This document shows, piece after piece, positions 44,801 to 52,673 of a stretch of DNA of 64,000 nucleotides; within the stretch, counting starts at the first letter, position 1; each line of letters opens with the position of its first letter. The DNA lies in the NCBI GenBank assembly GCA_003252395.1, contig QKEL01000008.1, forward strand, positions 186,001 through 250,000. The letters are read 5' to 3'. The position numbers and the translations under genes were made by a program. The notes under the pieces were generated by a model that did no database searches, was not told where the DNA came from, and saw nothing but the letters and a program-made list of their open reading frames with translations. This DNA comes from Spirochaetales bacterium (GTDB lineage Bacteria > Spirochaetota > Spirochaetia > Treponematales > Treponemataceae).

Positions 44801-46434
44801 TTCACGCGGCTATTCATGAAGACCGTGCAGCGGCTTCCCAGGTCCACGGGCTTATCCGCCATGAGGGCCTTATTGGAGAAGGAATTGATGTCCAGGCCCA
44901 GGGAGCGGGCGAAATTGTCCAGGAAGCTGCCGCAGCCCGAGGAACAGGCCTCGTTCAGCTGGATGGTGGTGATGGCGCCGTCCTTCATGCGGAGGCACTT
45001 CATGTCCTGGCCGCCGATATCGAGAAGGAATTCCACGCCGGGAACGAAGAAATCGGCGGCGCGGTAGTGCGCGATGGTTTCGACTTCCCCGGCGTCGACG
45101 CCGAGGGCGGCCTGAAAGAGGGCCTCTCCGTAACCGGTGGAGCAGGAACGCACGATGCGTACCTGCGACGGCAGCCGGCGGTACAGGTCCTTGAGGACGC
45201 GGACGGCGAGGTCTACGGGGTTACCGCCGTTAACGTCGTAAAAACGCCACAGGATGCGGCCCTGATCGTCGATCAATACCGCCTTGGTGGTGGTGGAACC
45301 GGCATCCAGGCCCAGGAATACCGGGCCCTTCGCCGTGTCCAAATCCGCGGAGGCGGCCATTTCCGCGGCGTGCCGCACGCGGAATTCCTCCAGTTCCCGT
45401 TCGTTGGCGAAGAGGGGGTCAAGGCGTTGAACCTCGTGCATTTCCGCGCCCACGAGATTCTTGAGTCCCGCGCGAAGATCCTTCACGCCCACGAGCACCG
45501 TGCCGGGACCAGATTCCGACTGGGTACCGGTAGCGGGGCCGTTCGGGGCCAAGGCCGGAGAGACCCGGCACGAGGCGCCCGGCTCCGCGATGGAATCCAT
45601 TCTACGGAAGGAAATATTGTCGGAGTCGAGGGTCGTTTCCGCGGAGAAGGCGGCGCCAGCCGCCACGAAAAGCTGCGATTCCTCGGGAACGATGATCGCG
45701 TCGCCCGTTAATTTGAGTGTCTCGATAAAGCGGCGGCGCAACTGGTCCATGAAATGGAGGGGGCCGCCGAGGAAAGCGACGTTCCCCCGAATGGGCTTTC
45801 CGCAGGCCAGGCCGGAAATGGTCTGGCTGACGACGGCCTGGTAGATGCTCGCCGCGATATCCTCCCGCCGCGCGCCCTCGTTAATCAGGGGTTGAATATC
45901 GGTTTTCGCGAACACGCCGCAGCGGGCCGCGATGGGATATATGGTAGAGGCGCCCTTGGCGAGCTCGTTCAGGCCGTCGGCGTCGGTTTCGAGCAGGGCG
46001 GCCATCTGATCGATGAACGCGCCCGTGCCGCCGGCGCAGGTACCGTTCATGCGCTGCTCTATACCGTCGGTGAAGTAGGTGATTTTGGCGTCTTCGCCGC
46101 CGAGCTCAATCGCCACGTCGGCGCGGGGAATGAGCTTTTTGACCGCCGCGGTGGAGGCGACCACTTCCTGGATGAAAGGGACGGAAAGCCAGTGAGATAC
46201 CGCCAATCCGCCCGAACCGGTAACCTTAACGCTCAGCCGGGTTTCCTCTCCGGGAAAGGCGACTTCCACCGCGTCCAAGGCCTTTTCGACTACCGCGATA
46301 ATAGTAGAGCGTATATCTGCACGATGCCGTTCATATTTACTGAATACGAACGTATCGCTCCGATCAAGGACTACGACCTTGACGGTCGTGGAACCCACAT
46401 CGATACCCATCCGCAAGACGTTGTTATCATTCAT
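41839..46434 (-). CDS. Giant 2-hydroxyacyl-CoA dehydratase activase/dehydratase-like fusion
   Basis: A 1531-aa protein from the ATG at 46434. Two BadF/BcrA-type ATPase modules come first (GIDVGSTTVKVVVLD near the start and FLGLDAGSTTTKAVLIDD about 380 residues later), each with a Cys that binds an iron-sulfur cluster in known activators (NGTCAGGTGAFID and EACSSGCGSFLD). A DUF2229 module and an HgdB-like dehydratase region follow (about 790-1420). Stand-alone activators pass an electron to 2-hydroxyacyl-CoA dehydratases; the function of the fused form is not settled. No dehydratase operon adjoins it. Nineteen upstream codons to 46491 run through a dyad and lack a ribosome site, so I exclude them. 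Confidence 0.88.
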   Translation of the reverse strand: MNDNNVLRMGIDVGSTTVKVVVLDRSDTFVFSKYERHRADIRSTIIAVVEKALDAVEVAFPGEETRLSVKVTGSGGLAVSHWLSVPFIQEVVASTAAVKKLIPRADVAIELGGEDAKITYFTDGIEQRMNGTCAGGTGAFIDQMAALLETDADGLNELAKGASTIYPIAARCGVFAKTDIQPLINEGARREDIAASIYQAVVSQTISGLACGKPIRGNVAFLGGPLHFMDQLRRRFIETLKLTGDAIIVPEESQLFVAAGAAFSAETTLDSDNISFRRMDSIAEPGASCRVSPALAPNGPATGTQSESGPGTVLVGVKDLRAGLKNLVGAEMHEVQRLDPLFANERELEEFRVRHAAEMAASADLDTAKGPVFLGLDAGSTTTKAVLIDDQGRILWRFYDVNGGNPVDLAVRVLKDLYRRLPSQVRIVRSCSTGYGEALFQAALGVDAGEVETIAHYRAADFFVPGVEFLLDIGGQDMKCLRMKDGAITTIQLNEACSSGCGSFLDNFARSLGLDINSFSNKALMADKPVDLGSRCTVFMNSRVKQAQKEGASVGDISAGLSYSVIKNALYKVIKLRDASAIGEKVVVQGGTFNNDAVLRAFEKISGRNVFRPDVAGLMGAYGAALIARDQWEDAGCPSDARTGLATPEQLERFAVQLESRRCGKCSNNCLLTINTFTAGVVTSGPVEQMVAPPRRFITGNRCERGLEIDLDDKAAGGATDRKAEIGGGAKPEKIPVPNLFDWKYRRLFRYKPLAADKAPRGDVGIPRVLNMYENYPFWFTFFTELGFRVRVSPRSSRDVYEAGLETIPSESVCYPGKIAHGHVESLLKAGVKFIFYPCAPYERVEDAGAGNHYNCPIVTSYPEVLKNNVDALRQDSSVRYMDPFLPLDDEHRLSQRLHEELGEPFGVTPEEIRAAVRTAWVEQDSFRAETAEMGEKTLQEIADRGLKGVVLAGRPYHVDPEIHHGIPELLTGLGLAVLTEDSVAHLGEVERPLRIVDQWTYHNRLYRAAQFVSSRKDLELVQLTSFGCGLDAVTSDQVQEILEARGKMYTLVKIDEGSNLGAVRIRMRSLIAAIKERERNENQTKIKTASHHRAIFTKEMKAKRFTILAPQMSPIHFRILQHAFEYSGFNFVILPDVDKKAVDYGLQYVNNDACYPSIIVAGQMISALKSGQYDLDKVALLITQTGGGCRATNYIGFIRRALSDIGWSHIPVISLSAQSLEKNPGFVITPAALHRAMMAVMLGDLLMRVLYRTRPYEAVPGSANELYEKYNARCVTQIKSLSIRGYNRLVKDIVGDFDALPLRNVRKPRVGVVGEILVKFHPTANNDIFTTIEREGAECVVPDLADFLFYSFINGVYRHRKLAFPKKTERNAHLFVWFLERYRAQIKKSLSESRRFTAPESIYKLQDGVDGIVQLGNMTGEGWFLTAEMVELIHTGVPSIACVQPFACLPNHVTGKGMIKELRRRYPGSNIAAIDYDPGASEVNQLNRLKLLLANAPHGSHPDETKTPEGRALDASIAGISPDGAPLAVH

Positions 46435-46481
46435 AGAAGCGATGATGACACAGTTTTGCATCAGATTCAAGCCGACCGCAC

Positions 46482-46515
46482 GAAATGTCACCTATTTACA
46501 GGTTTTTGACATTTC
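46482..46515. promoter_or_regulatory. 34-bp dyad between the activase gene and murJ
   Basis: GAAATGTCA (46482-46490) and TGACATTTC (46507-46515) are exact 9-bp inverted repeats. An inner CCT/AGG pair (46491-46493 with 46500-46502) extends the symmetry. It lies in the divergent 129-bp gap and could be an operator for either gene. The sequence matches no regulator site I know. Confidence 0.6.
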
Positions 46516-46563
46516 ACGCGTTTTGAAAGGAACGGCTTCGATACCGTTTTTTGAGGAACGCAT

Positions 46564-48159
46564 ATGCAAAAGTCCGGCCGATATGCTAGCTTAACGCTCA
46601 TGGGAAAATCACTTCTTAAAAGCGGAACGCGCCTTTCCGCCCTTACCTTCCTTTCGCGCATTCTCGGCTTGGTTCGGGAAATGACCAAGGCCGCCTTTTT
46701 GGGAACCTCAGCGCTTTCCGACGCCTTTTCCGTCGCCTTCATGATTCCGAACCTCCTCAGACGGCTTTTCGCGGAGGGCAGTATCTCGGTCGCCTTCATA
46801 CCGACCTTTCGCCGGTATTTGGAAACGGAGTCGGCGGAGACCACCAAGGCATTCCTTTCCGCGACCTTTACGCTCATTAGCCTTTTGACCACGGTTACCG
46901 TCGGAATCGGAATCCTCGCGACGCCCCTGATCGTGCCCATATTCGGCACCGGAACCTCGGAAACCGTGCTCCTCACCCGAATCATGTTCCCCTACCTCGC
47001 CATTATCTCGCTCTCGGCCTTTTTTCAGGGCATTCTCAACGGCGTAAAGGTCTTCTCGCCCTCTGGCTTCACCCCCATTCTCTTTAACCTGATCGTGATC
47101 GGAACCACCTGGCTCCTCGCGCCGGCCATGGATAACGCGGCCCGGGCCATGGCGGTGGGCGTGCTGCTCGGCGGCGCCGTTCAGGCGTTTTTTCAGCTCC
47201 CCTACGTGCTGAAGGAGGGGTTTCGCTTTTCCTTTACCACGGTAAAGAAGGCCTTCGCGAATCCCGGCACCCGCAAGGTCCTCGCGCTGGTCGGTCCGAC
47301 CGTCATCGGCATGGCGGCCTACCAGTTCAACGATCTGGTTTCGACCGCCCTCGCGGGACACGCGGGCAAGGGCGTGGTTTCGAGCCTGCAATACTCCCTG
47401 AGGCTGCAGGAACTGATTCTGGGCATTTTCGCGGTCTCCATCGGCACGGTCATATTACCCGACCTCTCGGGATTTTCCGCCCGAAAGGAATGGGGAGCCT
47501 TTAACGACCTGCTCGCGCGGGCCATGAAAATCATCGCCCTGATCACCATACCGGTAACCTTCTTTTCCCTGCTGACCGGGCGGCATATCATCACGCTATT
47601 GTTCGGAAGCGCCGTTTTCGACGAAAAATCGGTGGAACTCACCCTGAACGCCTTCACCTGGCATGTCGCCGGCCTCTTTTTCATCGCGCTCAACCGAATC
47701 ATTTCGCCGGCCTTTTACGCCCAAAGCGACACGAAATCGCCGACCCTGGCGGGCATTCTATCCTTCGTGGTCAACGTCGTTTTGGCCGTCGCCCTCGTAA
47801 CTCCCATGAAGGGAGGCGGCATCGCCTTGGCCCTTTCCCTGGCCAGCGCGTCGAATACCGTACTGCTCTTCGTATTTTTGCGGAAAAATCCCTCGGTAGA
47901 CGTGATCAAGGTGGTCCGGTCCACGGCTCTATACGCGGCGCGGATGGTCGTATTGTCGCTTATCGCCGCGGCTCCGGTCTATTTCCTGCTGCCGCGGGTA
48001 CACGCGGCCTTTGCCGGCCATGGTAAACTCGTCGGCGAGGGCGTTCCCCTCATGGCCGCATTGGGCGTCTTCGCCGCCTCGGGCATCGGCCTTTTGGCGT
48101 TAACCCGCGACCCTATCGCGCGGGAAGGTCTTGCCATGGTGAGAAAACGGGGAAAGTAG
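46564..48159 (+). CDS. murJ: Lipid II flippase MurJ (MviN family)
   Basis: A 531-aa membrane protein with about 14 hydrophobic helices. The N-terminal SRILGLVREMTKAAFLGTSA (about residues 29-48) and IPNLLRRLFAEGSISVAFIP (about 60-79) motifs are diagnostic of MurJ, which flips lipid II across the inner membrane for peptidoglycan synthesis. I chose the ATG at 46564, since GAGG lies 7 nt upstream. An ATG at 46600 aligns better with short MurJ N-termini and follows a TATGCT box, but has no ribosome site. It stands alone and converges with a transporter gene. Confidence 0.94.
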   Translation: MQKSGRYASLTLMGKSLLKSGTRLSALTFLSRILGLVREMTKAAFLGTSALSDAFSVAFMIPNLLRRLFAEGSISVAFIPTFRRYLETESAETTKAFLSATFTLISLLTTVTVGIGILATPLIVPIFGTGTSETVLLTRIMFPYLAIISLSAFFQGILNGVKVFSPSGFTPILFNLIVIGTTWLLAPAMDNAARAMAVGVLLGGAVQAFFQLPYVLKEGFRFSFTTVKKAFANPGTRKVLALVGPTVIGMAAYQFNDLVSTALAGHAGKGVVSSLQYSLRLQELILGIFAVSIGTVILPDLSGFSARKEWGAFNDLLARAMKIIALITIPVTFFSLLTGRHIITLLFGSAVFDEKSVELTLNAFTWHVAGLFFIALNRIISPAFYAQSDTKSPTLAGILSFVVNVVLAVALVTPMKGGGIALALSLASASNTVLLFVFLRKNPSVDVIKVVRSTALYAARMVVLSLIAAAPVYFLLPRVHAAFAGHGKLVGEGVPLMAALGVFAASGIGLLALTRDPIAREGLAMVRKRGK

Positions 48160-48211
48160 TAGGGGGAGACGCTGACCGTAATCGCGAGGTCCACGCTGTC
48201 CGGAGGGAATC

Positions 48212-48234
48212 CCCGAGGGAATCTTTCCCGCGGG
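48212..48234. terminator. Possible hairpin between murJ and the transporter
   Basis: CCCGAGGGAA pairs with TTCCCGCGGG, one A-G mismatch and a 3-nt loop, in the 80-bp gap between convergent stops. No T tract follows on either strand, so this is only a weak terminator candidate. Confidence 0.3.
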
Positions 48235-48239
48235 AGCGG

Positions 48240-49586
48240 TTATTCAAAAAGGACGCTGACTTCCTTCTCGCGGTACGCCGTTACGGAGAATAAACCTATC
48301 AGCGCGAAGGCCGCGGCCAGGATCAGCGTTATGCGCAACCCCAGCGCGCTCGGCGATGAGCCGGACACGAAGAGGGGAAAGAGCAGGATGACGGCCATTT
48401 GGGAGACCCGCACCACCACGGCATGCAACCCGAAGTACATACCCCCGCGCAAAACGCCCGTTTTCCGTTCGCAGGCCACCGCCAAATCGCCGATCAGGGC
48501 GTAGGGCACTACGGAAAAAACCGTGAGGGGGAAGGCGAAAAGCAGGGCGAGGATCCAGCCCTGGACCGAGGCGGGCAAGGGATAGCTGCCGGCGGGGACG
48601 AGCAGGGCGATATCCACCAGCAAGGCCAAAAAGGCGCCGGTTAAAAGCCTTTTTTTCCCGTACGTGGCCGCCACGAGGTAGACCGGATAGTAGAGCACGA
48701 CATTCACGGCGAAAATCATCAGCAGAAAATAATCGGATCGACCGGAAGGCAGGCCGAGAAGGACCGTCACGTAATAGAGAAAGCCGGTTATGACGATCGC
48801 GGAGGCGAGCCGATACATAAAGTCGGCGATCAGGTAGGGACGAAGCAGCCGGTCGGAAAGGACCGCGCCCACCGCGCGGGAGGGAGGCTCGGAAGCGGGC
48901 TTAGAATGCGGGGGAATGGAGTCGGAAAGGGTCAGTGCGGGCAGGAGCAAAAAACCGCAGGAAACCAGGGCATAGCCGGCGATGACCAAACGGAAGGACG
49001 CGAGGGGACTGAGTCCCGTCATTCGGGAAACCGTGTCCATGAAGGCCAATTCGCGGTTTCCCGCCAGGGACGCGAAAGCCGTGGCGAAGGCCATAAGGGT
49101 AGAAAGCTGAATCCGGTCACGGGCGCGTACCCCCAGCTCGGAGATGAGGGCGAGATACGGGATAGCGTACAGGGAATAGGCAAAAAAGAAGGCTATGGTA
49201 CACAGGCAGATTATTACGGTATTGAGCGCCATGTTGCTGGCCGAGGGGGGAAAGAACACCAGGGCGGAGAAAAGGGCCAAGGGGACGGCAGCTGCGCGCA
49301 TCATGGCGGTGCGTCGGCCGGTTCTCAGGGCGCCCCGATCGGACACCCAGGCGGCGACGACGCCCGCCACGGTATCGGCAAGGCGGCTCAACGCCACGAT
49401 CAGCCCCGCCGCGGTAAAGAAACCGAAAAGGTCATTCTGGTAAATATAATCGGGAAAGAGGCGGACTCCCGAAACGCCCCGGGCGACGAAGAACGAAGAA
49501 AAGAGCCTGATAATCCCGTAACCGCACAAAACCAACCCGAATTGACCGGACGCGTAGACCAGTTTATTTCTTAAACGTGAATTCAC
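48240..49586 (-). CDS. GPH/MFS-type sugar or cation symporter
   Basis: A membrane carrier of about 448 aa with 11-12 hydrophobic helices. The N-terminal NKLVYASGQFG and the loop AWVSDRGALRTGRRTAMM (D-R-x-x-x-R-T-G-R-R type) are like those of glycoside-pentoside-hexuronide symporters. The substrate is unknown, though sugars are typical. I favour the GTG at 49586 since GGGGGA lies 8 nt upstream; an ATG at 49604 and a TTG at 49622 in the same frame lack as good a site. It converges with murJ and diverges from the M24 peptidase. Confidence 0.8.
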   Translation of the reverse strand: MNSRLRNKLVYASGQFGLVLCGYGIIRLFSSFFVARGVSGVRLFPDYIYQNDLFGFFTAAGLIVALSRLADTVAGVVAAWVSDRGALRTGRRTAMMRAAAVPLALFSALVFFPPSASNMALNTVIICLCTIAFFFAYSLYAIPYLALISELGVRARDRIQLSTLMAFATAFASLAGNRELAFMDTVSRMTGLSPLASFRLVIAGYALVSCGFLLLPALTLSDSIPPHSKPASEPPSRAVGAVLSDRLLRPYLIADFMYRLASAIVITGFLYYVTVLLGLPSGRSDYFLLMIFAVNVVLYYPVYLVAATYGKKRLLTGAFLALLVDIALLVPAGSYPLPASVQGWILALLFAFPLTVFSVVPYALIGDLAVACERKTGVLRGGMYFGLHAVVVRVSQMAVILLFPLFVSGSSPSALGLRITLILAAAFALIGLFSVTAYREKEVSVLFE

Positions 49587-49637
49587 CTGACGTTCCCCCG
49601 GCATTCCGCGATTTTCCGGCAATCATAGCCGATTTGC

Positions 49638-49667
49638 TTTACCCTGTCAAAGAAAACGGGGTATATT
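49638..49667 (+). promoter_or_regulatory. Promoter of the M24 peptidase, apparently giving a leaderless mRNA
   Basis: TTTACC (49638-49643), an 18-bp spacer and TATATT (49662-49667). The ATG at 49676 follows the -10 box by 8 nt and has no ribosome site. The -35 box is weak. Confidence 0.5.
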
Positions 49668-49675
49668 GACTTCAT

Positions 49676-50992
49676 ATGGAAGCTTACTTAAAACGACGGG
49701 CCGAATTGTACACCTGGATGGCCCGCAACAGCGTTTCAGTGGTCGTCCTGGAAGATACCGAAGGCCGCCGGGACCCCGGAATCAGATATTTCACCGGACA
49801 TCCATCGGATGCCCTCCTGGTAATGACCATTACCGGCCATGCCGTTTTATGTCCGTGGGACGAATTGATGGCCCACAAGATGGCAAACGTCGACGTGATC
49901 GTTCCCTATACCGATTTCGGGAGAAATCCCGTCGCGGCGGTACGGGGTATAGCGGAACGCATAGGGGTACCGACGCGCTCCCGGATCGAAATTCCCGGCG
50001 TGACGCCCTACCCCCTCTTTCTCCGGTACGTGGAAGCCCTGCTTGAATACGACGTGATTTGCCGCGAGGGCGGCGCGGGCCGAGAAATCGAGCGGATGCG
50101 GTCGATCAAGGACGCCGCGGAGATCGAAACCATCGAGAAGGCGTGCTCGATTACCGACGCCATCATCAACCTGATCGAAAAGCAATTGAAGGGCGGCAAA
50201 ATTAAAACCGAATCCGACGTGGCGCTCCTGATCGAGCGGGAAGCACGGGCGGCCGGGGCCGAGGGGACCGGTTTCGAAACCCTCGCGGCCGGGCCGGAAC
50301 GCAGCTTCGGCATACACGCCTTCCCGCCCTATACCGCCTCGGCCTTTCCCGGGTCCGGCCTTTCCATCCTGGATTTCGGCATTAAGTACCGGGGCTATAC
50401 CAGCGACGTGACCCTCACCGTGGTTTCGGGCGACGTGACTCCGGCCCAGGAAAAGCAGCTTGCCCTCGTTGAAAAGGCCTACCAGGCGGCGCTGGAGCTC
50501 TATAAACCCGGCGTGCCCACGAGGGCCGCTCCCATTAAGGTCGACGAAATTTTCCGCAAGGCCAAGCGGACCATGCCCCACGCGCTGGGCCACGGTATCG
50601 GTTTGGAAGCCCACGAGGGCCCGGCGGTCAGAAACCGGGAAGACAATGATTGGGTATACGAGCCGGGAATGGTCGTGACCCTGGAACCGGGGCTCTACCA
50701 CCCGGAACACGGGGGCTGCAGGCTGGAAAACGACGTGCTGATCACGGAAAACGGCTATAGGCTCCTTACCAATTCCCGGATTATCAGGCTCGGCGCCGCG
50801 GCGGCGGTCTCGCCCGACGCGGGAGAGCCGGCCGAAGCGGCGAAAACGCCCAAGAGCGCGAAAACGGAAAGAAAGCGGGGCACTGCCACGGACTCGCCGG
50901 TCGCCAAGTCGCCATCGGGAAAAACGGGAAAGGCGAAAGCGGCCGGTTCCGGGAAAAAGGCGCCGAGCGCGGACAATACCGATTTCTTTTAA
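49676..50992 (+). CDS. M24-family Xaa-Pro aminopeptidase-like protein
   Basis: A 438-aa cytoplasmic metallopeptidase of the creatinase/aminopeptidase P fold. An N-terminal creatinase-type domain precedes the pita-bread domain, whose five metal ligands are all visible: Asp233 (ILDFG), Asp244 (YTSDVTL), His306 (HALGHGIG), Glu337 (TLEPGLY) and Glu351 (RLENDV). It would remove N-terminal residues before proline. A Lys/Ala/Ser/Pro-rich tail of about 65 residues (from 375) is unusual for the family. The stop codon shares the palindrome TTAA with the stop of the convergent DUF1667 gene. Confidence 0.93.
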   Translation: MEAYLKRRAELYTWMARNSVSVVVLEDTEGRRDPGIRYFTGHPSDALLVMTITGHAVLCPWDELMAHKMANVDVIVPYTDFGRNPVAAVRGIAERIGVPTRSRIEIPGVTPYPLFLRYVEALLEYDVICREGGAGREIERMRSIKDAAEIETIEKACSITDAIINLIEKQLKGGKIKTESDVALLIEREARAAGAEGTGFETLAAGPERSFGIHAFPPYTASAFPGSGLSILDFGIKYRGYTSDVTLTVVSGDVTPAQEKQLALVEKAYQAALELYKPGVPTRAAPIKVDEIFRKAKRTMPHALGHGIGLEAHEGPAVRNREDNDWVYEPGMVVTLEPGLYHPEHGGCRLENDVLITENGYRLLTNSRIIRLGAAAAVSPDAGEPAEAAKTPKSAKTERKRGTATDSPVAKSPSGKTGKAKAAGSGKKAPSADNTDFF

Positions 50993-51387
50993 GCTTCCGG
51001 ATTAGGAGGGTCGTACCCGATGTCCCGGGTCGCCACCACGGCGATACCGGTGCCGTCCCAGTCGGGGACGATGCAATCGCCCGCGCGGACGGGGAGCGGC
51101 ACGGTCAGCGCCGAAAGATACGCCGCCAATTCCCGCACCCGGTCCTTCGGCACGCCACACACGGTCCGGACGGGCACACGGCGCGGAAGGTCCCCGCGCG
51201 GCATTGAGATTTCGCCCGACAAGCCTGCGGCGCACGTGGCGGTAACGATCCGCGCCGGCGCAACGGCTTCGCTCCTGCCATACACCCTTCCCCGATCGCA
51301 CCCGTTCCCGCTTACGGGGAACTCGGGCCCCTCGCCCACCGAAAGCCGGCACCCCCGCGGGCATACGATACACACCAACTCCATCAT
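50989..51387 (-). CDS. DUF1667 protein of the GlpA/GlpB-like cluster
   Basis: A 132-aa small protein with conserved cysteines (CIVCPRGC, GNGCDRG, RTVCGVPK) that could bind a metal or iron-sulfur cluster. In many anaerobes DUF1667 follows a GlpA-like and a GlpB-like oxidoreductase, as it does here. The start ATG at 51387 overlaps the stop of the upstream gene by 4 bp; the frame extends to 51495, but only through that gene. Its exact role is unknown; an electron-transfer or stability role is inferred from context. Confidence 0.88.
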   Translation of the reverse strand: MMELVCIVCPRGCRLSVGEGPEFPVSGNGCDRGRVYGRSEAVAPARIVTATCAAGLSGEISMPRGDLPRRVPVRTVCGVPKDRVRELAAYLSALTVPLPVRAGDCIVPDWDGTGIAVVATRDIGYDPPNPEA

Positions 51388-52673
51388 GCTTCGCCGTTCC
51401 CGTTTTCGAGGCTGACCGTGCAGGCTCCGGCCTGGGCGCGTATACCCGACCGAACGTCCACGTCCACGCGGACCATCTCCCCCGGGCGTACCCAAGCGAG
51501 CCTTTTCGCGAAAAGGAGCGAACCGTCCTGACGAATGGTGAGGGTCGCGCTATCCAGGGGCACCATACTGCGCAAGAGCACGGGAGTCGGTTCCGGGGAA
51601 AGGGACGACGGCACGGTATAGCGCACGTTCCGGCCAGCGATCAGCGGTACCTCTTTGGCGGTTTCCGGCCGTCCCGGAGCCGCTTCGTACGCGTCCAGCC
51701 AATCGGCGCAGGCAGTTCCGGCCCGTTCGGCCTCTTCCGCGACCCGATCCGCCAAATCGTGAACGTGCAGCACGTTTCCCGCCGCGAAAACGCCGGGAAC
51801 GTCGGTCATAAGGCGCGAGTCCACGATCGGTCCGTTGGTGACGGGATTGAGCGAGACTCCGGTTCGCGCCGAAAGCTCGTTTTCGGGCACCAGCCCCACG
51901 GAGAGCAGTACCGTATCGCAGGGAATAATCCTCGCCCGCTCCGTCCGTACCGCGCCGTCCTCGATGGGGGCGATCTCGACGGCCTCGACGCGGTTCCTGC
52001 CGATAATCCGGGTCGTGGCGTGGGATAAATAGAGGGGAATGGAAAAATCCTCGAGGCATTGCGTCACGTTTCGCGCGAGCCCCGAAGGATAGGGCATGAG
52101 TTCCACCGCGGCCTCCACCGTAACCCCCGAAAGGGTGAGGCGGCGGGCCATGATAAGGCCAATATCCCCCGAACCGACGATTACGGCGCGGGAACCGGGC
52201 ACGTAGCCCTCGATATTGATGAGCCGCTGAACGAGACCGGCGGTAAAAACGCCGGCGGGCCGGTCTCCCGGTATGCGCACGTTGCCCCGATTCCGCTCCC
52301 GGCTTCCCATGGCCAATACCACCGAACGCGCGAGAAATTCCTCAATCCCGCGGGCCGAGGACACGAGAAGCCGAAACCGGCGCTCATCCGGGGAAGGCGG
52401 GGCGATGGACAGCACGGTAGCGTTCGGGAAAAAGGGAATACCCGCGGAGCGGACGTCTTTTTCCAGCCGGGCCGCGAATTCGGGGCCGGTCAGCTCTTCG
52501 CCGTAGCGGTGAAGCCCGAACCCGTTATGGACGCATTGCAGGAGAATGCCCCCCATATCGCCCTCGCGGTCAACCAGGGCGACGGAGCGCCCCCGAGCGG
52601 ACAGGGTCGCCGCCGCGGCCATGCCCGCGGCGCCCGCGCCGATCACGACCGCGTCATAGCCGCTGCGTTTCAT
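51384..52673 (-). CDS. FAD-dependent NAD(P)-disulfide-type oxidoreductase (GlpB-like partner)
   Basis: A 429-aa flavoprotein. The FAD-binding loop VIGAGAAGMAAAATL (10-24) and an internal NAD-type loop VIVGSGDIGLIMARR (about 164-178) are seen, then VFAAGNVLHVHDL as the second FAD contact. In operons of this type it works with the preceding GlpA-like enzyme and DUF1667. It overlaps the upstream gene by 20 bp and the downstream gene by 4 bp, so the three are tightly coupled. Anaerobic glycerol-3-phosphate oxidation is the best guess for the set. Confidence 0.88.
   Translation of the reverse strand: MKRSGYDAVVIGAGAAGMAAAATLSARGRSVALVDREGDMGGILLQCVHNGFGLHRYGEELTGPEFAARLEKDVRSAGIPFFPNATVLSIAPPSPDERRFRLLVSSARGIEEFLARSVVLAMGSRERNRGNVRIPGDRPAGVFTAGLVQRLINIEGYVPGSRAVIVGSGDIGLIMARRLTLSGVTVEAAVELMPYPSGLARNVTQCLEDFSIPLYLSHATTRIIGRNRVEAVEIAPIEDGAVRTERARIIPCDTVLLSVGLVPENELSARTGVSLNPVTNGPIVDSRLMTDVPGVFAAGNVLHVHDLADRVAEEAERAGTACADWLDAYEAAPGRPETAKEVPLIAGRNVRYTVPSSLSPEPTPVLLRSMVPLDSATLTIRQDGSLLFAKRLAWVRPGEMVRVDVDVRSGIRAQAGACTVSLENGNGEA

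Noticed and set aside
43738-45711. 657-aa open frame antisense to the activase gene
   Set aside because: It lies fully inside a real gene with clear domains; long antisense frames are common in GC-rich coding DNA. No ribosome site or motif was seen.
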